Part shown: piece by piece, positions 26,924-35,850 of the stretch
How the letters are laid out: each line of letters starts with the position of its first letter
Numbering within the stretch: the stretch's first letter is position 1
DNA from: an uncultured bacterium
GTDB taxonomy: Bacteria > Cyanobacteriota > Vampirovibrionia > Gastranaerophilales > Gastranaerophilaceae
DNA length: 64,000 nucleotides
Assembly (NCBI GenBank): GCA_950022495.1
Contig: CATLLJ010000002.1
Location: forward strand, 62,001 to 126,000
Direction: 5' to 3'
The notes under the pieces: model-generated
Told to the model about the DNA's origin: nothing
The model's database searches: none
Seen by the model: the letters and a program-made list of their open reading frames with translations, nothing else
Position numbers and translations under genes: made by a program

Positions 26924-28246
26924 TTATGCAATATCTTGATAAGCCTCAGGATGATTTAAAAGCTTGTAATCAATTTCGTTTTCATTATCTGCAATCGCAG
27001 CCACAACAACAGCATCTGAAGTTACGCTGACCATTGTACCCATCATGTCTGTAATACGCTCGATTGTATACAAGAAAGCAAATCCTATGGTCAATTGTTC
27101 TGGACTTAATCCCATACCATTCAAAATCAACGCTATAGTGATTAAATTTCCGCCGGTGATTCCGGCACATGTAGAAGATGCGATAATAGCAAGCAATGCT
27201 ATTTTAATGACTAAAAACGGAGTCAATGCTATACCGTAAGCTTGAGCTAAAAATATAACCGCAACAGTTTGAAGCAAAGCTGTTCCGTCCATATTCAAAG
27301 TTGCACCTAACGGAAGTACTAACCTTGAAATTCTGTGAGAAATTCCTCGTTTTTCACAGCAAGCCATTGTTAATGGTAATGTTGCAGCAGAACTTGCGGT
27401 ACCAAAAGCCACAAGCATTGCTTCTGCAACCGCAGAATATAATATACCAATATTTACTTTAGAAAATAATCTTAAAAATATAGGATATACCGCACAAAGC
27501 TGAATCATAAAACCTAATAACAATACAAGAAAATATTTTGAAATGCTTACAAAAATATCCATTCCGAAATTAGAAACAGAACTTGCAGTTAAAGCAAAAA
27601 CACCCGGAGCCGCAAATACCATAATCCAATCTGTAATTTTCATTGTTGCAGCAAATATAGATTCAAAAAACGAAACTATCGGACGGTTAACTTCTCCAAC
27701 TCTTGCCAGTGCAACTGAAAACAGTAAGACAAAAACAATAATAGGAACCATATCTCCGGCCGCAAACGAATGAATTGCATTACTTGGTATAAACTCTAAA
27801 AAATTATTTAACAAATTACCTTGCTGTTCAGCCATAGCAGAAGCTACAGTTGCTTGAACTTCAGCCGCAGTATTATGTGCAATATAACTTGCCGCACCTA
27901 ACCCCGGTTTAAAAATAAGAGCCAGAGTTGAACCAATAGTAACCGCAGCAACAGAAATTATACCGTAATATATAATCATTTTTTTACCAAATTTTCCAAG
28001 CTGCTTATTATCCCCAACACTGGTTACACCAATAACAATAGCTGAAACCACAAGAGGAATAACAACCATTTGAAGCAATCTTATAAAAATTTTTCCTATA
28101 AATATCAAAATATTAGAAACAAATACCGATGGGTGGCTATGCAGAAAAATCCCTGTAATTAAACCTAAAATAATACCTAAAAATATATGCCAATTTCGTT
28201 TTAGACCTAAAGCTATTCCTGTAAGAATCTGCATGTATATGCCCAT
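26924..28246 (-). CDS. Dicarboxylate/amino acid:cation symporter (DAACS family)
   Basis: A 440-residue secondary transporter of the GltP/DctA family, importing glutamate, aspartate or C4-dicarboxylates with protons or sodium. Family marks include 'LLQMVVIPLVVSAIVIGV' in TM3, the serine-rich re-entrant loop 'AFGTASSAATLPLTMAC' (HP1), 'LPLGATLNMDGTALLQ' in TM7 with the N-M-D-G-T motif, and the second re-entrant region 'ITGGNLITIALILNGMG'. AGGAGA precedes the ATG at 28246. It is encoded alone; a pair of palindromic repeats lies just downstream. The substrate cannot be decided from sequence. Confidence 0.9.
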   Translation of the reverse strand: MGIYMQILTGIALGLKRNWHIFLGIILGLITGIFLHSHPSVFVSNILIFIGKIFIRLLQMVVIPLVVSAIVIGVTSVGDNKQLGKFGKKMIIYYGIISVAAVTIGSTLALIFKPGLGAASYIAHNTAAEVQATVASAMAEQQGNLLNNFLEFIPSNAIHSFAAGDMVPIIVFVLLFSVALARVGEVNRPIVSFFESIFAATMKITDWIMVFAAPGVFALTASSVSNFGMDIFVSISKYFLVLLLGFMIQLCAVYPIFLRLFSKVNIGILYSAVAEAMLVAFGTASSAATLPLTMACCEKRGISHRISRLVLPLGATLNMDGTALLQTVAVIFLAQAYGIALTPFLVIKIALLAIIASSTCAGITGGNLITIALILNGMGLSPEQLTIGFAFLYTIERITDMMGTMVSVTSDAVVVAAIADNENEIDYKLLNHPEAYQDIA

Positions 28247-28405
28247 ATCATTCTCCTATTCTATATTTCCTTACAATAATTATATAAATACAATTTAAAA
28301 TTCTCAATAAAATCAAAAAAAAATCATCCAAAAAATATAGAATAAAAATTTGACGATTATAAAAATGAGGTAATAATATTATTGATGTCTCTTTTACTGA
28401 ACTAT

Positions 28406-28443
28406 ATTCCTGCTATTACTCCTTTTAGCAGGAATTTCTTTTT
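28406..28443 (+). terminator. Rho-independent terminator ending a possible short transcript
   Basis: ATTCCTGCTA pairs perfectly with TAGCAGGAAT and is followed by TTCTTTTT. No plus-strand gene precedes it; a TTGACG/TAATAT pair at 28350-28379 could start an RNA of about 60 nt that ends here. Confidence 0.7.
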
Positions 28444-28492
28444 AGTAGCTAAATATTATTATTTATAATACAATCGAGAAAAGGAGAATAAA

Positions 28493-28981
28493 ATGAATAT
28501 AACACCGGTATCATATCAAAATAATCCTCAAATAAATTTTAATGGTTATGTAGGACCATCAATGACAAAATACGTTAATTCACAGTTAGAAAAAGAATTA
28601 AATCGACTATCAAAAAACGACAAAAAATTCGGACCTTTTGCAAATACCCATATTTTAGTTGATAGAGTAAAAAAGGCACACGCACAAGCCCTAAACAAAC
28701 TTAATGGTTTTATGGCTCAATTAGACCCAAAAAGTTCAATGGAATATGAATTAGGAACCGTAAAAATCCACAATAAAAATTCAGGAAAAACCCTGAACTG
28801 CATAAAAAAAGATAGAAGAATGGGCAGTACAGGTGAAATTTATGGTCAAAATATAGATATTTACAGTCCTTCACACGTTTCTGATTCTGGAGAAATAACA
28901 TTGTACTATATAGAAAATTTTGCAAATATTTTAAACCACAATGTTGATATAGAAAAAGCAAATAAAGTATTATCAAAATAA
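28493..28981 (+). CDS. Small lineage protein with N-terminal F-x-G motif
   Basis: A 162-residue protein of unknown function. Its N-terminus 'NNPQINFNGYVGPSM' carries the hydrophobic-x-F-x-G motif at residues 14-18. It has no signal peptide or transmembrane helix. The rest is mixed helix and strand with many Lys and Asn residues. It has a good AAGGAG ribosome site and its own TATAAT box at 28464-28469, just downstream of the terminator of an upstream short transcript. A perfect hairpin separates it from the convergent dapL. Confidence 0.7.
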   Translation: MNITPVSYQNNPQINFNGYVGPSMTKYVNSQLEKELNRLSKNDKKFGPFANTHILVDRVKKAHAQALNKLNGFMAQLDPKSSMEYELGTVKIHNKNSGKTLNCIKKDRRMGSTGEIYGQNIDIYSPSHVSDSGEITLYYIENFANILNHNVDIEKANKVLSK

Positions 28982-28991
28982 TTTGCTACTA

Positions 28992-29027
28992 AAATAACAG
29001 GAAACTTATATAAGTTTCCTGTTATTT
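28992..29027. terminator. Bidirectional terminator between convergent genes
   Basis: AAATAACAGGAAACTTA and TAAGTTTCCTGTTATTT are perfectly complementary with almost no loop. Flanking A and T runs suit termination of both the 28.5-kb gene and dapL. Confidence 0.8.
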
Positions 29028-29043
29028 CTATATCTTTTACAAT

Positions 29044-30225
29044 TTATCCTAGAAATTCATCTAATCTTTTAACTGCTTCTAAAGTATTTTCTCTGCTGCC
29101 AAAGGATGTTAATCGGAAATAACCTTCGCCGTTTTTGCCAAATCCTGATCCAGGAGTTCCTACAATTTGAACATTATTTAACAGGTAATCGAAAAACTCC
29201 CACGAAGTCATATTATTCGGACATTTTAACCAGATATACGGAGAATGTTTACCGCCAATATGCCAGATGTTGTGTTTTTTTAATGTATCAGAAATAATTT
29301 TAGCATTTTCTTTATAGTAATTTAAATTTTCCTGAATTTCTTTTTGCCCTTCTTCTGTAAACACAGCTTCAGCTCCGCGTTGAATAATATAAGGCACACC
29401 ATTAAATTTAGTTGTTTGACGTCTAAGCCACATTTTATTCAATACAACATCTCCGCTTGTAATTGATTTTGGAACAACCGTATATCCGCATCTTGTTCCT
29501 GTAAATCCTGCCATTTTTGACAATGAACAAAATTCAATTGCACAGGTTTTAGCACCTTCGATTTCATAAATACTTCTAGGAAGATTTTCATCGGTAATAA
29601 AACATTCATAGGCTGAATCAAATAAAATCACAGCATTATTTTCATTTGCATAATCAACCCATGCTTTTAATTGTTCTTTATTATAAACAGCACCTGTAGG
29701 ATTGTTAGGCGAACATAAATATATAATATCAGCTTTTACAGATTTATCAGGAAGCGGAAGAAAATCATTTTCTGCATTTGCATCAATATAAATAATTTTT
29801 CTGCCGGCCATTGTATTTGTATCAACATATACAGGATAAACAGGATCCGGAACCAGAACCGTATTATCTTGAGCAAATAAATCAAGAATATTACCTAAAT
29901 CAGATTTTGCACCATCGGATATAAAAATTTCATCCAAATCAAGTTGAACACCATTATTTTTATAATAACTTTGAATTTTTGTTTTCAAAAAGTCATAACC
30001 CTGCTCAGGTCCATAACCTCTAAAAGTTTCTTGAACACCCATTTCATCAGAAGCTGATTTTAAAGCATTTACAACAACTTTGCATAAAGGTAATGTTACA
30101 TCACCAATACCAAGTCTTATAATTTTTTTATCAGGATTTGCAGCTGCAAATTCGTTTACTTTTTTAGCAATTGTTGAAAACAAATAACTGTCTGAAATAT
30201 TTTGATAATTAGTATTTATATTCAT
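29044..30225 (-). CDS. dapL: LL-diaminopimelate aminotransferase
   Basis: A PLP-dependent class I/II aminotransferase that converts tetrahydrodipicolinate directly to LL-diaminopimelate with glutamate, the lysine/peptidoglycan shortcut used by plants, cyanobacteria, chlamydiae and some anaerobes. The 393 residues include 'KIIRLGIGDVTLPLCKVVV', 'TFRGYGPEQGYDFLK', 'VPDPVYPVYVDTNTMAG' and 'YLCSPNNPTGAVYNKEQL'. The lysine that carries PLP lies in 'CSLSKMAGFTGTRCGY', and 'LTSFGSRENTLEAVKR' closes the protein. All are typical of DapL rather than general aspartate aminotransferases. AGGGAG lies before the ATG at 30225. It is monocistronic, with a terminator downstream. Confidence 0.93.
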   Translation of the reverse strand: MNINTNYQNISDSYLFSTIAKKVNEFAAANPDKKIIRLGIGDVTLPLCKVVVNALKSASDEMGVQETFRGYGPEQGYDFLKTKIQSYYKNNGVQLDLDEIFISDGAKSDLGNILDLFAQDNTVLVPDPVYPVYVDTNTMAGRKIIYIDANAENDFLPLPDKSVKADIIYLCSPNNPTGAVYNKEQLKAWVDYANENNAVILFDSAYECFITDENLPRSIYEIEGAKTCAIEFCSLSKMAGFTGTRCGYTVVPKSITSGDVVLNKMWLRRQTTKFNGVPYIIQRGAEAVFTEEGQKEIQENLNYYKENAKIISDTLKKHNIWHIGGKHSPYIWLKCPNNMTSWEFFDYLLNNVQIVGTPGSGFGKNGEGYFRLTSFGSRENTLEAVKRLDEFLG

Positions 30226-30422
30226 AAACTTTTACTCCCTATACTATATCCTTCTCACTCGAAATTATACCAGAAACACTTCTATCTGTATTCATAAATT
30301 TTAATTGTTAATTTATATTTACGTAAGTTAATATTTTGACAAAAAATATTTTTTTTTTAACTTAATTCTGCTATAGTCAATACAAAGACTATGGAAGTAG
30401 TAATAACTTAAAAAGGATTGAA

Positions 30423-31301
30423 ATGGTAGATATCATAAATAAAATCAAAGAAACATCAATTAAAACAAGAAAAATGTATGTTTCAACCCCTTTCAACAGA
30501 CTTCAATCAATAGAAAGTCAATTAGAACGAATTTTTAAAGAAGAGCTTAATTCAAAAGATTCAATTTTAGTAAGTTATAAACGAGAAATAATTTCTAAAT
30601 TAGCAAGATATCTATCAGGACAAATAAACCGTCCTGCATCAATCGGAATTGCAGGAGAAACTGCCAGTGGCAAATCAACAATTACACTTGATATAATTGA
30701 CACAATTAAGTCATTTGCGACAGAATTTGAAATCGAAAACGCAATTACCAGAGTAAATACAGACGATTATTACTATGACCGTTCAGAAATGGTTAAAGCC
30801 GCAGGAAGTTTTGCAGAATTCGCTAAAAACTACGATTTAGATGTACCGCAAGCTCTTGAATTAGAATTAATGAGCAAACATATTAAGGAATTATTGGCAG
30901 GAAATTCTGTTCGTCTTCCTAAATATGACATGTCAGGTACAGCAAAAAGATTTGATAATTTTACATTGGCTAATCCTTCCCAAATTGTTATTTCGGAAGG
31001 ATTATTCACGCTTACAGAAAAAATCAAAGATGCATTTGATTTTAAAATTTATGTTGATGTAAGAGAACATGTTCAAAAAGACAGATTTTATATCCGTGCA
31101 GCCGAAAGAGACTTAGGTGCATCCGCCGACGGAATTTACCAAAACGCTTCTGAAAAAGCCGAAATTTATATAAGACCATGCAAAGCCCAAGCTGATATTG
31201 TACTTTCAGGAGAAGCACAAAGAGCACGATACAAAGCATTTTTAAATAAATTGATTTCAATAGTCCAGCAAGAAAATTTTAAAAATAAAGAAATAGTTTA
31301 A
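30423..31301 (+). CDS. Uridine kinase-like P-loop NTPase
   Basis: A 292-residue protein of the uridine kinase/phosphoribulokinase superfamily with about 80 extra N-terminal residues. Walker A is 'GIAGETASGKSTITLD', followed by 'VNTDDYYYDRSEM' (the uridine-kinase D-x-F/Y-Y segment), 'VRLPKYDMSG' and 'QIVISEGLFTLTEKI' (Walker B). The lid region has 'DRFYIRAAERD'. It probably phosphorylates a nucleoside or related small molecule; the altered lid and the extra N-terminal helix leave the substrate open. It overlaps by four bases the 3' end of the convergent receiver-domain gene. Confidence 0.8.
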   Translation: MVDIINKIKETSIKTRKMYVSTPFNRLQSIESQLERIFKEELNSKDSILVSYKREIISKLARYLSGQINRPASIGIAGETASGKSTITLDIIDTIKSFATEFEIENAITRVNTDDYYYDRSEMVKAAGSFAEFAKNYDLDVPQALELELMSKHIKELLAGNSVRLPKYDMSGTAKRFDNFTLANPSQIVISEGLFTLTEKIKDAFDFKIYVDVREHVQKDRFYIRAAERDLGASADGIYQNASEKAEIYIRPCKAQADIVLSGEAQRARYKAFLNKLISIVQQENFKNKEIV

Positions 31302-31687
31302 TTAATTAAAAATTTTCTATAGACTTCAGCATCGGAATTTCTTGCTGCAATTTTGGGTAGGAATAAAACCCCATGCCGTTTTGCAATTCTCTCTATTGCA
31401 GGAGATGCCGATACAATCACAAGTCTTGAATTGCAGTATTCTTTATATGTTTTAATTTGTTCAATCAGCCATTCGCCTGCATATTTAGGCAAAAAATTGC
31501 TTTCCATTTGTAAATCAGTAAAAATAACAGAATAAGGATTATCAATTGAAGCTTCAACTTTTGCTAATCCTGATAATGCACTTTCTGCAGTATCAATTTC
31601 TATATCTTCAATACCCAGATATTCAATGTTATTTTTATGAAATCTAATCCAACCGGGAACATCATCTACTATTAAAATTTTATTCAT
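31298..31687 (-). CDS. Stand-alone receiver-like domain
   Basis: About 129 residues starting at the ATG at 31687 (MNKILIVDDVPG); the upstream in-frame extension is not conserved-looking. Acidic residues 'VDD' and a phosphorylatable Asp in 'VIFTDLQMES' are present, as are the switch-region Ser ('VIVSASPA') and the Lys in 'FLPKIAA'. The loop after the acceptor Asp is longer than usual ('ESNFLPKYAGEWLIEQIK'), so this is a divergent receiver. It has no output domain and no adjacent kinase. A TAGAAT box sits seven bases before the ATG. Confidence 0.75.
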   Translation of the reverse strand: MNKILIVDDVPGWIRFHKNNIEYLGIEDIEIDTAESALSGLAKVEASIDNPYSVIFTDLQMESNFLPKYAGEWLIEQIKTYKEYCNSRLVIVSASPAIERIAKRHGVLFLPKIAARNSDAEVYRKFLIN

Positions 31688-31694
31688 AATACAT

Positions 31695-31700
31695 ATTCTA
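31695..31700 (-). promoter_or_regulatory. Candidate -10 box of receiver gene, near-leaderless spacing
   Basis: TAGAAT on the minus strand ends seven bases before the ATG at 31687, and no ribosome site is present. The -35 region is weak. Confidence 0.35.
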
Positions 31701-31784
31701 CAAAAAACATAAAATAATTTCGTCCTGTCGGGCATTAAAAAAACTCAAAATATTTTCTACCCTTAAACAAAAAGGATATAATTT

Positions 31785-32261
31785 ATGAAAAATTTAAAAA
31801 TTTTATTACCTATAATCGGATTGATATTTTCATTTTCAGATGTTTACGCCTTCACAACACAGGAAGGATTGTTATTTTTTGACAAATACAAAAACTTTGC
31901 AAATTCATACGACGAGAAACTTTTGGACATGTATTCGCCTAACGTAAAAATAATTAGAGAAGTCGTTAAACCATCAGGTACAACAGAAGCCGTAAATATT
32001 CCATCAAAAAGATTTTTTCAAGAATTGAAAATCGGACAAAAAACTGCTAAACTAAGAAGGTATAAAAATTCATACAAAAATGTAACAGTTCAAGAGATTC
32101 CAAACGGTATAAAAATAAGTGCAGAACGCCAGCCATCAAAAGAAACTTACTGGCTGAAAATGTACCAGATTATACAAAATACGGATTCAGGACCTAAAAT
32201 CACAGAAGAAATGATGCAGACAAAAGTTCAATCTTTTCTAAAACATAAGGATAGAAAATAA
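31785..32261 (+). CDS. Exported small protein, unknown function
   Basis: A 158-residue protein with a signal peptide (FSFSDVYA-FTT). The mature part starts with 'FFDKYKNFANSYDEKLLDMY', a pattern seen in NTF2/SnoaL-like cone folds, followed by beta-rich segments; this fold suggestion is tentative and no catalytic residues stand out. AAAGGATATAATTT lies before the ATG. Its stop codon overlaps the aroC start by one base (TAATG), so the two genes are translationally coupled although no functional link is apparent. Confidence 0.7.
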   Translation: MKNLKILLPIIGLIFSFSDVYAFTTQEGLLFFDKYKNFANSYDEKLLDMYSPNVKIIREVVKPSGTTEAVNIPSKRFFQELKIGQKTAKLRRYKNSYKNVTVQEIPNGIKISAERQPSKETYWLKMYQIIQNTDSGPKITEEMMQTKVQSFLKHKDRK

Positions 32262-33316
32262 TGGAAAAATTCAGATTTTTGACAGCAGGAGAAAGCCACG
32301 GTAAATGTTTAACCGCAATTATTGAAGGATTGCCTGCAGGAATCGATATCGATATTAACTTTATAAATAACGAACTCAAACGACGCCAGCAGGGTTATGG
32401 CAGAGGAGCCAGAATGGATATCGAAAACGATACTGTTGAAATCACATCAGGAGTAAGATTTGGAAAAACTCTGGGTTCTCCAATAACACTTGTTGTCAAA
32501 AATAAAGATTTTGAAAGCTGGAAAAAAATAATGAGTGTGGCACCCGAAGATGTCACAGATGAAAAATCATTTTCAACCTTCCGCCCAGGACACGCAGATT
32601 ATGCAGGCAGCGTAAAATATAATCAAACCGACCTGCGTAATATATTAGAACGTTCCAGTGCCAGAAAGACAGCCATTGAAGTAGCTGTCGGAGCTATAGC
32701 AAAACTTGTTTTAAAACAATTAGATATTGAATGCGGTTCTGAAATCACTCAAATCGGCTCATCCTGCTGCTGTAATGAATTTCCTGCAGAAATTGATTTA
32801 ACAAAAGAAAACGGAGATACAGTGGGTGGAAAATTTGTAGTTGTATACAAAAATTTACCTGTGGGATTAGGTTCTCATGTTCACTGGGACAGGGGAATTG
32901 ACGGCAGAATTGCACAGGCTGTAATGAGTATTCCTGCAGTAAAAGCAATTGAAATCGGAGAAAACCCCTTAGGATATTATGGCAGCAATTACCACGACGA
33001 ATTTGTACTGGATAATGGCGAAATCGGCAGAACAACAAACCATGCCGGCGGAGTTGAAGGCGGAATGACTAACGGACAGGATTTAGTTATTTCAGCCGTT
33101 ATGAAACCTATTCCGACAATGAAAAAGCCATTAAAATCAGTAGATTCAAAAACACATGAACCAACCGAAGCTCATTTTGAACGCTCTGATGTTTGTGCGG
33201 TCGAAGCCTGCTCTGTTGTTGCAGAATCACGAATTGCGTGGGTTCTGGTCAATGAAATCCTTCTAAAATTTGGCGGAGACAGCATTGAAGAATTGAAAAA
33301 AAATTACCATAAATAG
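32261..33316 (+). CDS. aroC: Chorismate synthase
   Basis: Catalyses the last shikimate-pathway step, EPSP to chorismate, with reduced FMN. The 351 residues carry the family signatures in order: 'GESHGKCLTAIIEGLPAG' at the N-terminus, 'RRQQGYGRGARM', 'FRPGHADYAGSVKY', 'SSARKTAIEVAVGAIAK' and 'NHAGGVEGGMTNGQDLV'. The length is normal. It is translationally coupled to the exported protein upstream by a TAATG overlap. Another shikimate gene, aroA, begins at the right end of the window, so the pathway genes are dispersed. Confidence 0.96.
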   Translation: MEKFRFLTAGESHGKCLTAIIEGLPAGIDIDINFINNELKRRQQGYGRGARMDIENDTVEITSGVRFGKTLGSPITLVVKNKDFESWKKIMSVAPEDVTDEKSFSTFRPGHADYAGSVKYNQTDLRNILERSSARKTAIEVAVGAIAKLVLKQLDIECGSEITQIGSSCCCNEFPAEIDLTKENGDTVGGKFVVVYKNLPVGLGSHVHWDRGIDGRIAQAVMSIPAVKAIEIGENPLGYYGSNYHDEFVLDNGEIGRTTNHAGGVEGGMTNGQDLVISAVMKPIPTMKKPLKSVDSKTHEPTEAHFERSDVCAVEACSVVAESRIAWVLVNEILLKFGGDSIEELKKNYHK

Positions 33317-33371
33317 CAAAATATTCTACTTTTATTTTTTTTATTTATAATTAAAGAAAAAGGAGTAGATT

Positions 33372-34616
33372 ATGCCAATTGATTTTAATCCGCACATAAT
33401 GTTCAACACAAACAACAATTTACCGCAAAGAATTGTACAGCAATCTGTTGCAATGAACCAACTTGAAAAAGACACATTTACAAAAAGTGTAAAAATTAAT
33501 AGTGATGTAGATGCGATTTATGAAGGGATTAAAATCGAGAAAAAATCCTTTGGAACACTAAAAAAATCAGGCGAAGAAGCAACACTTTACACAATTACAA
33601 ATAAAAATGGAGCAAGCGTTGACCTATCAAGCTTTGGTGCAACAATTACATCAATTAAAGTTCCTGATAAAGACGGAAAAATAAAAGATGTTACTCAAGG
33701 TTATGATAACGTAACCCCTTATGAAGAATCTCCTGTTGGACATGCCGGCGGAACAATCGGACCTTGTGCAAATAAAATCAGTGACGGGAAATTCACGATA
33801 AACAATGAAGAATACTCTTTAGAATGCAACAAAGATAACGGTAAAACCCATTCTCATGGTGGCACTCAAGGATTTGATACCAAAAATTGGAAAGCAAATA
33901 TCTTAAAAGACGGCATTGAATTTACATACGAAAAACCTGATATGGAAAACGGCTATCCCGGAAATGTAAAAGCAAGTGTTATCTATAAATTTGATAATGA
34001 AAACAATTTACATATCCAATACAAGGCATCTTCTGACAAAGACACCTTGATAAATATGACAAATCACACATATTTTAATCTCGACGGAGCCGAAAACACA
34101 CAAGAAAATGCAGTTTTAGAGCATATTGTGACACTGCCGAATTCTTCAACAATAACCGAAAACAGCGAAATTGCTGTTCCGACAGGTAAAATTTTGCAAG
34201 TAGAAGGGACTCCTTTTGATTTCAAAACACCTCATAAAATTGGAGATGTGATAAATTCTGACAACGAACAAATTAAAATCGGTTCAGGCTTTGACCAGAA
34301 TTATTGTATAGATGGTTATGACGGACAGAAATTAATTGAAGCTGCTGATGTAAAATCAACTAAAACAGGTATCCGCTTAAAAGTTTCAACAAATTTACCG
34401 GGATTTCAATTCTACACCGCAAACCATCTTGGTAAAGCTGCACAGCCAAACGGAAAAAGCGGAAGCAGATATGAAAAACATTCTTCATTTTGCGTTGAAC
34501 CACAGTTCTACCCGAATGCAATCAATACAAAGGAATTTGCAGATAAAGGCATTTTGAAAAAGGGCGAAGAATACAATAGAGAAATTATTTATTCTTTCTC
34601 AACAGTAAATGATTAA
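33372..34616 (+). CDS. galM: Galactose mutarotase with N-terminal extension
   Basis: Aldose 1-epimerase, interconverting alpha- and beta-anomers of hexoses. The catalytic core starts at about residue 58 ('FGTLKKSGEEATLYTITNKN') and includes 'SFGATITSIKVPDKDG', 'GGTIGPCANKISDGKF', 'THSHGGTQGFDTKNW', 'NMTNHTYFNLDGAEN' (catalytic His in N-H-T-Y-F-N-L), 'GSGFDQNYCIDG' and 'FCVEPQFYPNAIN' with the catalytic Glu. Ahead of the core are about 57 residues not present in ordinary GalM, starting 'DFNPHIMFNTNN', similar in style to the F-x-G N-termini of other proteins in the window. AAGGAGTAGATT precedes the ATG. Confidence 0.88.
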   Translation: MPIDFNPHIMFNTNNNLPQRIVQQSVAMNQLEKDTFTKSVKINSDVDAIYEGIKIEKKSFGTLKKSGEEATLYTITNKNGASVDLSSFGATITSIKVPDKDGKIKDVTQGYDNVTPYEESPVGHAGGTIGPCANKISDGKFTINNEEYSLECNKDNGKTHSHGGTQGFDTKNWKANILKDGIEFTYEKPDMENGYPGNVKASVIYKFDNENNLHIQYKASSDKDTLINMTNHTYFNLDGAENTQENAVLEHIVTLPNSSTITENSEIAVPTGKILQVEGTPFDFKTPHKIGDVINSDNEQIKIGSGFDQNYCIDGYDGQKLIEAADVKSTKTGIRLKVSTNLPGFQFYTANHLGKAAQPNGKSGSRYEKHSSFCVEPQFYPNAINTKEFADKGILKKGEEYNREIIYSFSTVND

Positions 34617-34623
34617 ATAAGAC

Positions 34624-35181
34624 TTATTGTTCTATTGTCTTTATAACTTTACAAGGGTTACCGACAGCAACAACATTAGCAGGAATGTCTTTTGTTACAA
34701 CAGAACCGGCACCAATAACTGCACCGTCACCAATAGTTACCCCCGGAAGAATTGTAACACTTCCGCCAATCCAAACATTTTTACCTATAGTAATCGGTTT
34801 CGCAAATTCTAAACCCTTGATTCTTTCTTCTGCATTAATAGGGTGAATTGCTGTATAAAAACCGCAATTTGGTCCAATATAAGTATCTGAACCAATTGAT
34901 ATTTTTGCACAATCGAGAAAGACACTGTTATGATTGATATAGACAAAGCCATTAAAATTAATATTATAACCGTAATCACAGAAAAAATTAGGTTCAATAA
35001 CACTATTTTCTCCTGCATTACCTAATAGTGAAATTAAAAGTTCCTGTTTTTCCTGCTGTTGATTTGGTGATAAAGCATTATACTTCTGGCATAAAGATTT
35101 TGCATCCAACCTATCCTGTAATAACTGATTATCATTTGGATTATATAATTCTCCTGCAATCATTTTAGCTTTTTCTGTCAT
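34624..35181 (-). CDS. Sugar O-acetyltransferase (Maa/LacA type)
   Basis: An acetyl-CoA-dependent O-acetyltransferase with a left-handed beta-helix. An N-terminal helical cap ('MTEKAKMIAGELYNPNDNQL') is followed by hexapeptide repeats ('IGSDTYIGPNCGFYTAIHPI', 'ITIGKNVWIGGSVTILPGV' and 'IGDGAVIGAGSVVTKDIP'). The catalytic His lies in 'YTAIHPINAEER', as in maltose and galactoside acetyltransferases. I start at the ATG at 35181, which has GGAG seven to eight bases upstream; the ATG at 35199 overlaps that ribosome site. It ends eight bases from the convergent mutarotase gene. Confidence 0.9.
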   Translation of the reverse strand: MTEKAKMIAGELYNPNDNQLLQDRLDAKSLCQKYNALSPNQQQEKQELLISLLGNAGENSVIEPNFFCDYGYNINFNGFVYINHNSVFLDCAKISIGSDTYIGPNCGFYTAIHPINAEERIKGLEFAKPITIGKNVWIGGSVTILPGVTIGDGAVIGAGSVVTKDIPANVVAVGNPCKVIKTIEQ

Positions 35182-35295
35182 AAAAACTCTCCTATTCAAA
35201 AAAATTTTATCAGAGTATCAAATAAAAATAAAGTTGTTAACATTTGATTTTTAGCTAAAAATAAATTATAATCAGGCTGAAAGGATTATAAACAA

Positions 35296-35850
35296 ATGAA
35301 AAAGATTATTTTTGGAATACTTGCTGTATTTGTATTTATTTTCGGGTTATGCACTATTAATAAGTCATTCGCTTACCCTGTAACAGGTCCTCACTGGAAC
35401 AAATCGCCAATAAATGTTTATATTCCAAATGATGCCAAAGCTGTATCTATGAAACATGCATTCCAAAAATGGCAGAATTCCAGTTACGGAAAATTGAAAT
35501 TTAATTTTGTACAAAAAGGTCCTGCAGATATAGACGTTGTTTTCGTTGAAAAAGTTACCGGTGCAGACGGTCCAATCGGAGAATACAAAATCAATATTAA
35601 AAATGGATTTATTGATAAAGCAGAAATTAAAATTGCGACCAGAAGTAAAAATAAATATTCTAATGATTTAATTTATACAACAATGCTTCATGAAGTTGGA
35701 CACGCACTTGGATTACCGGATTACGATAGAAAAAGAACAAGCATTATGCACATGCCGATAAGTGAATCTCAGGATATTTTAAAACTGGATATCATGAATC
35801 TTTATAAATTAAATAACTGGACATGGATGGATAGAAACTTATCTCATTAG
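35296..35850 (+). CDS. Secreted matrixin-like metalloprotease 1
   Basis: A 184-residue exported protein with a signal peptide ending near INKSFA-YP. The peptidase signature is 'MLHEVGHALGLPDYD' with His132, Glu133, His136 and an Asp142 where most matrixins have the third histidine, followed by the Met-turn 'SIMHMP' at about Met151. HExxHxxGxxD is the form known from snapalysin-type metzincins, so the protein may still bind zinc. There is no propeptide cysteine switch. It is the plus-strand member of a three-gene cluster and overlaps the 3' end of the next gene by four bases. Confidence 0.85.
   Translation: MKKIIFGILAVFVFIFGLCTINKSFAYPVTGPHWNKSPINVYIPNDAKAVSMKHAFQKWQNSSYGKLKFNFVQKGPADIDVVFVEKVTGADGPIGEYKINIKNGFIDKAEIKIATRSKNKYSNDLIYTTMLHEVGHALGLPDYDRKRTSIMHMPISESQDILKLDIMNLYKLNNWTWMDRNLSH

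Noticed and set aside
30349-30358. A ten-T run in the region before the uridine-kinase-like gene, possibly a promoter-spacing phase switch
   Set aside because: The distance between the TTGACA (30336) and the TATAGT (30372) is about 30 bases, too long for the run to tune a normal 16-18 base spacer. T runs are common in AT-rich intergenic DNA.
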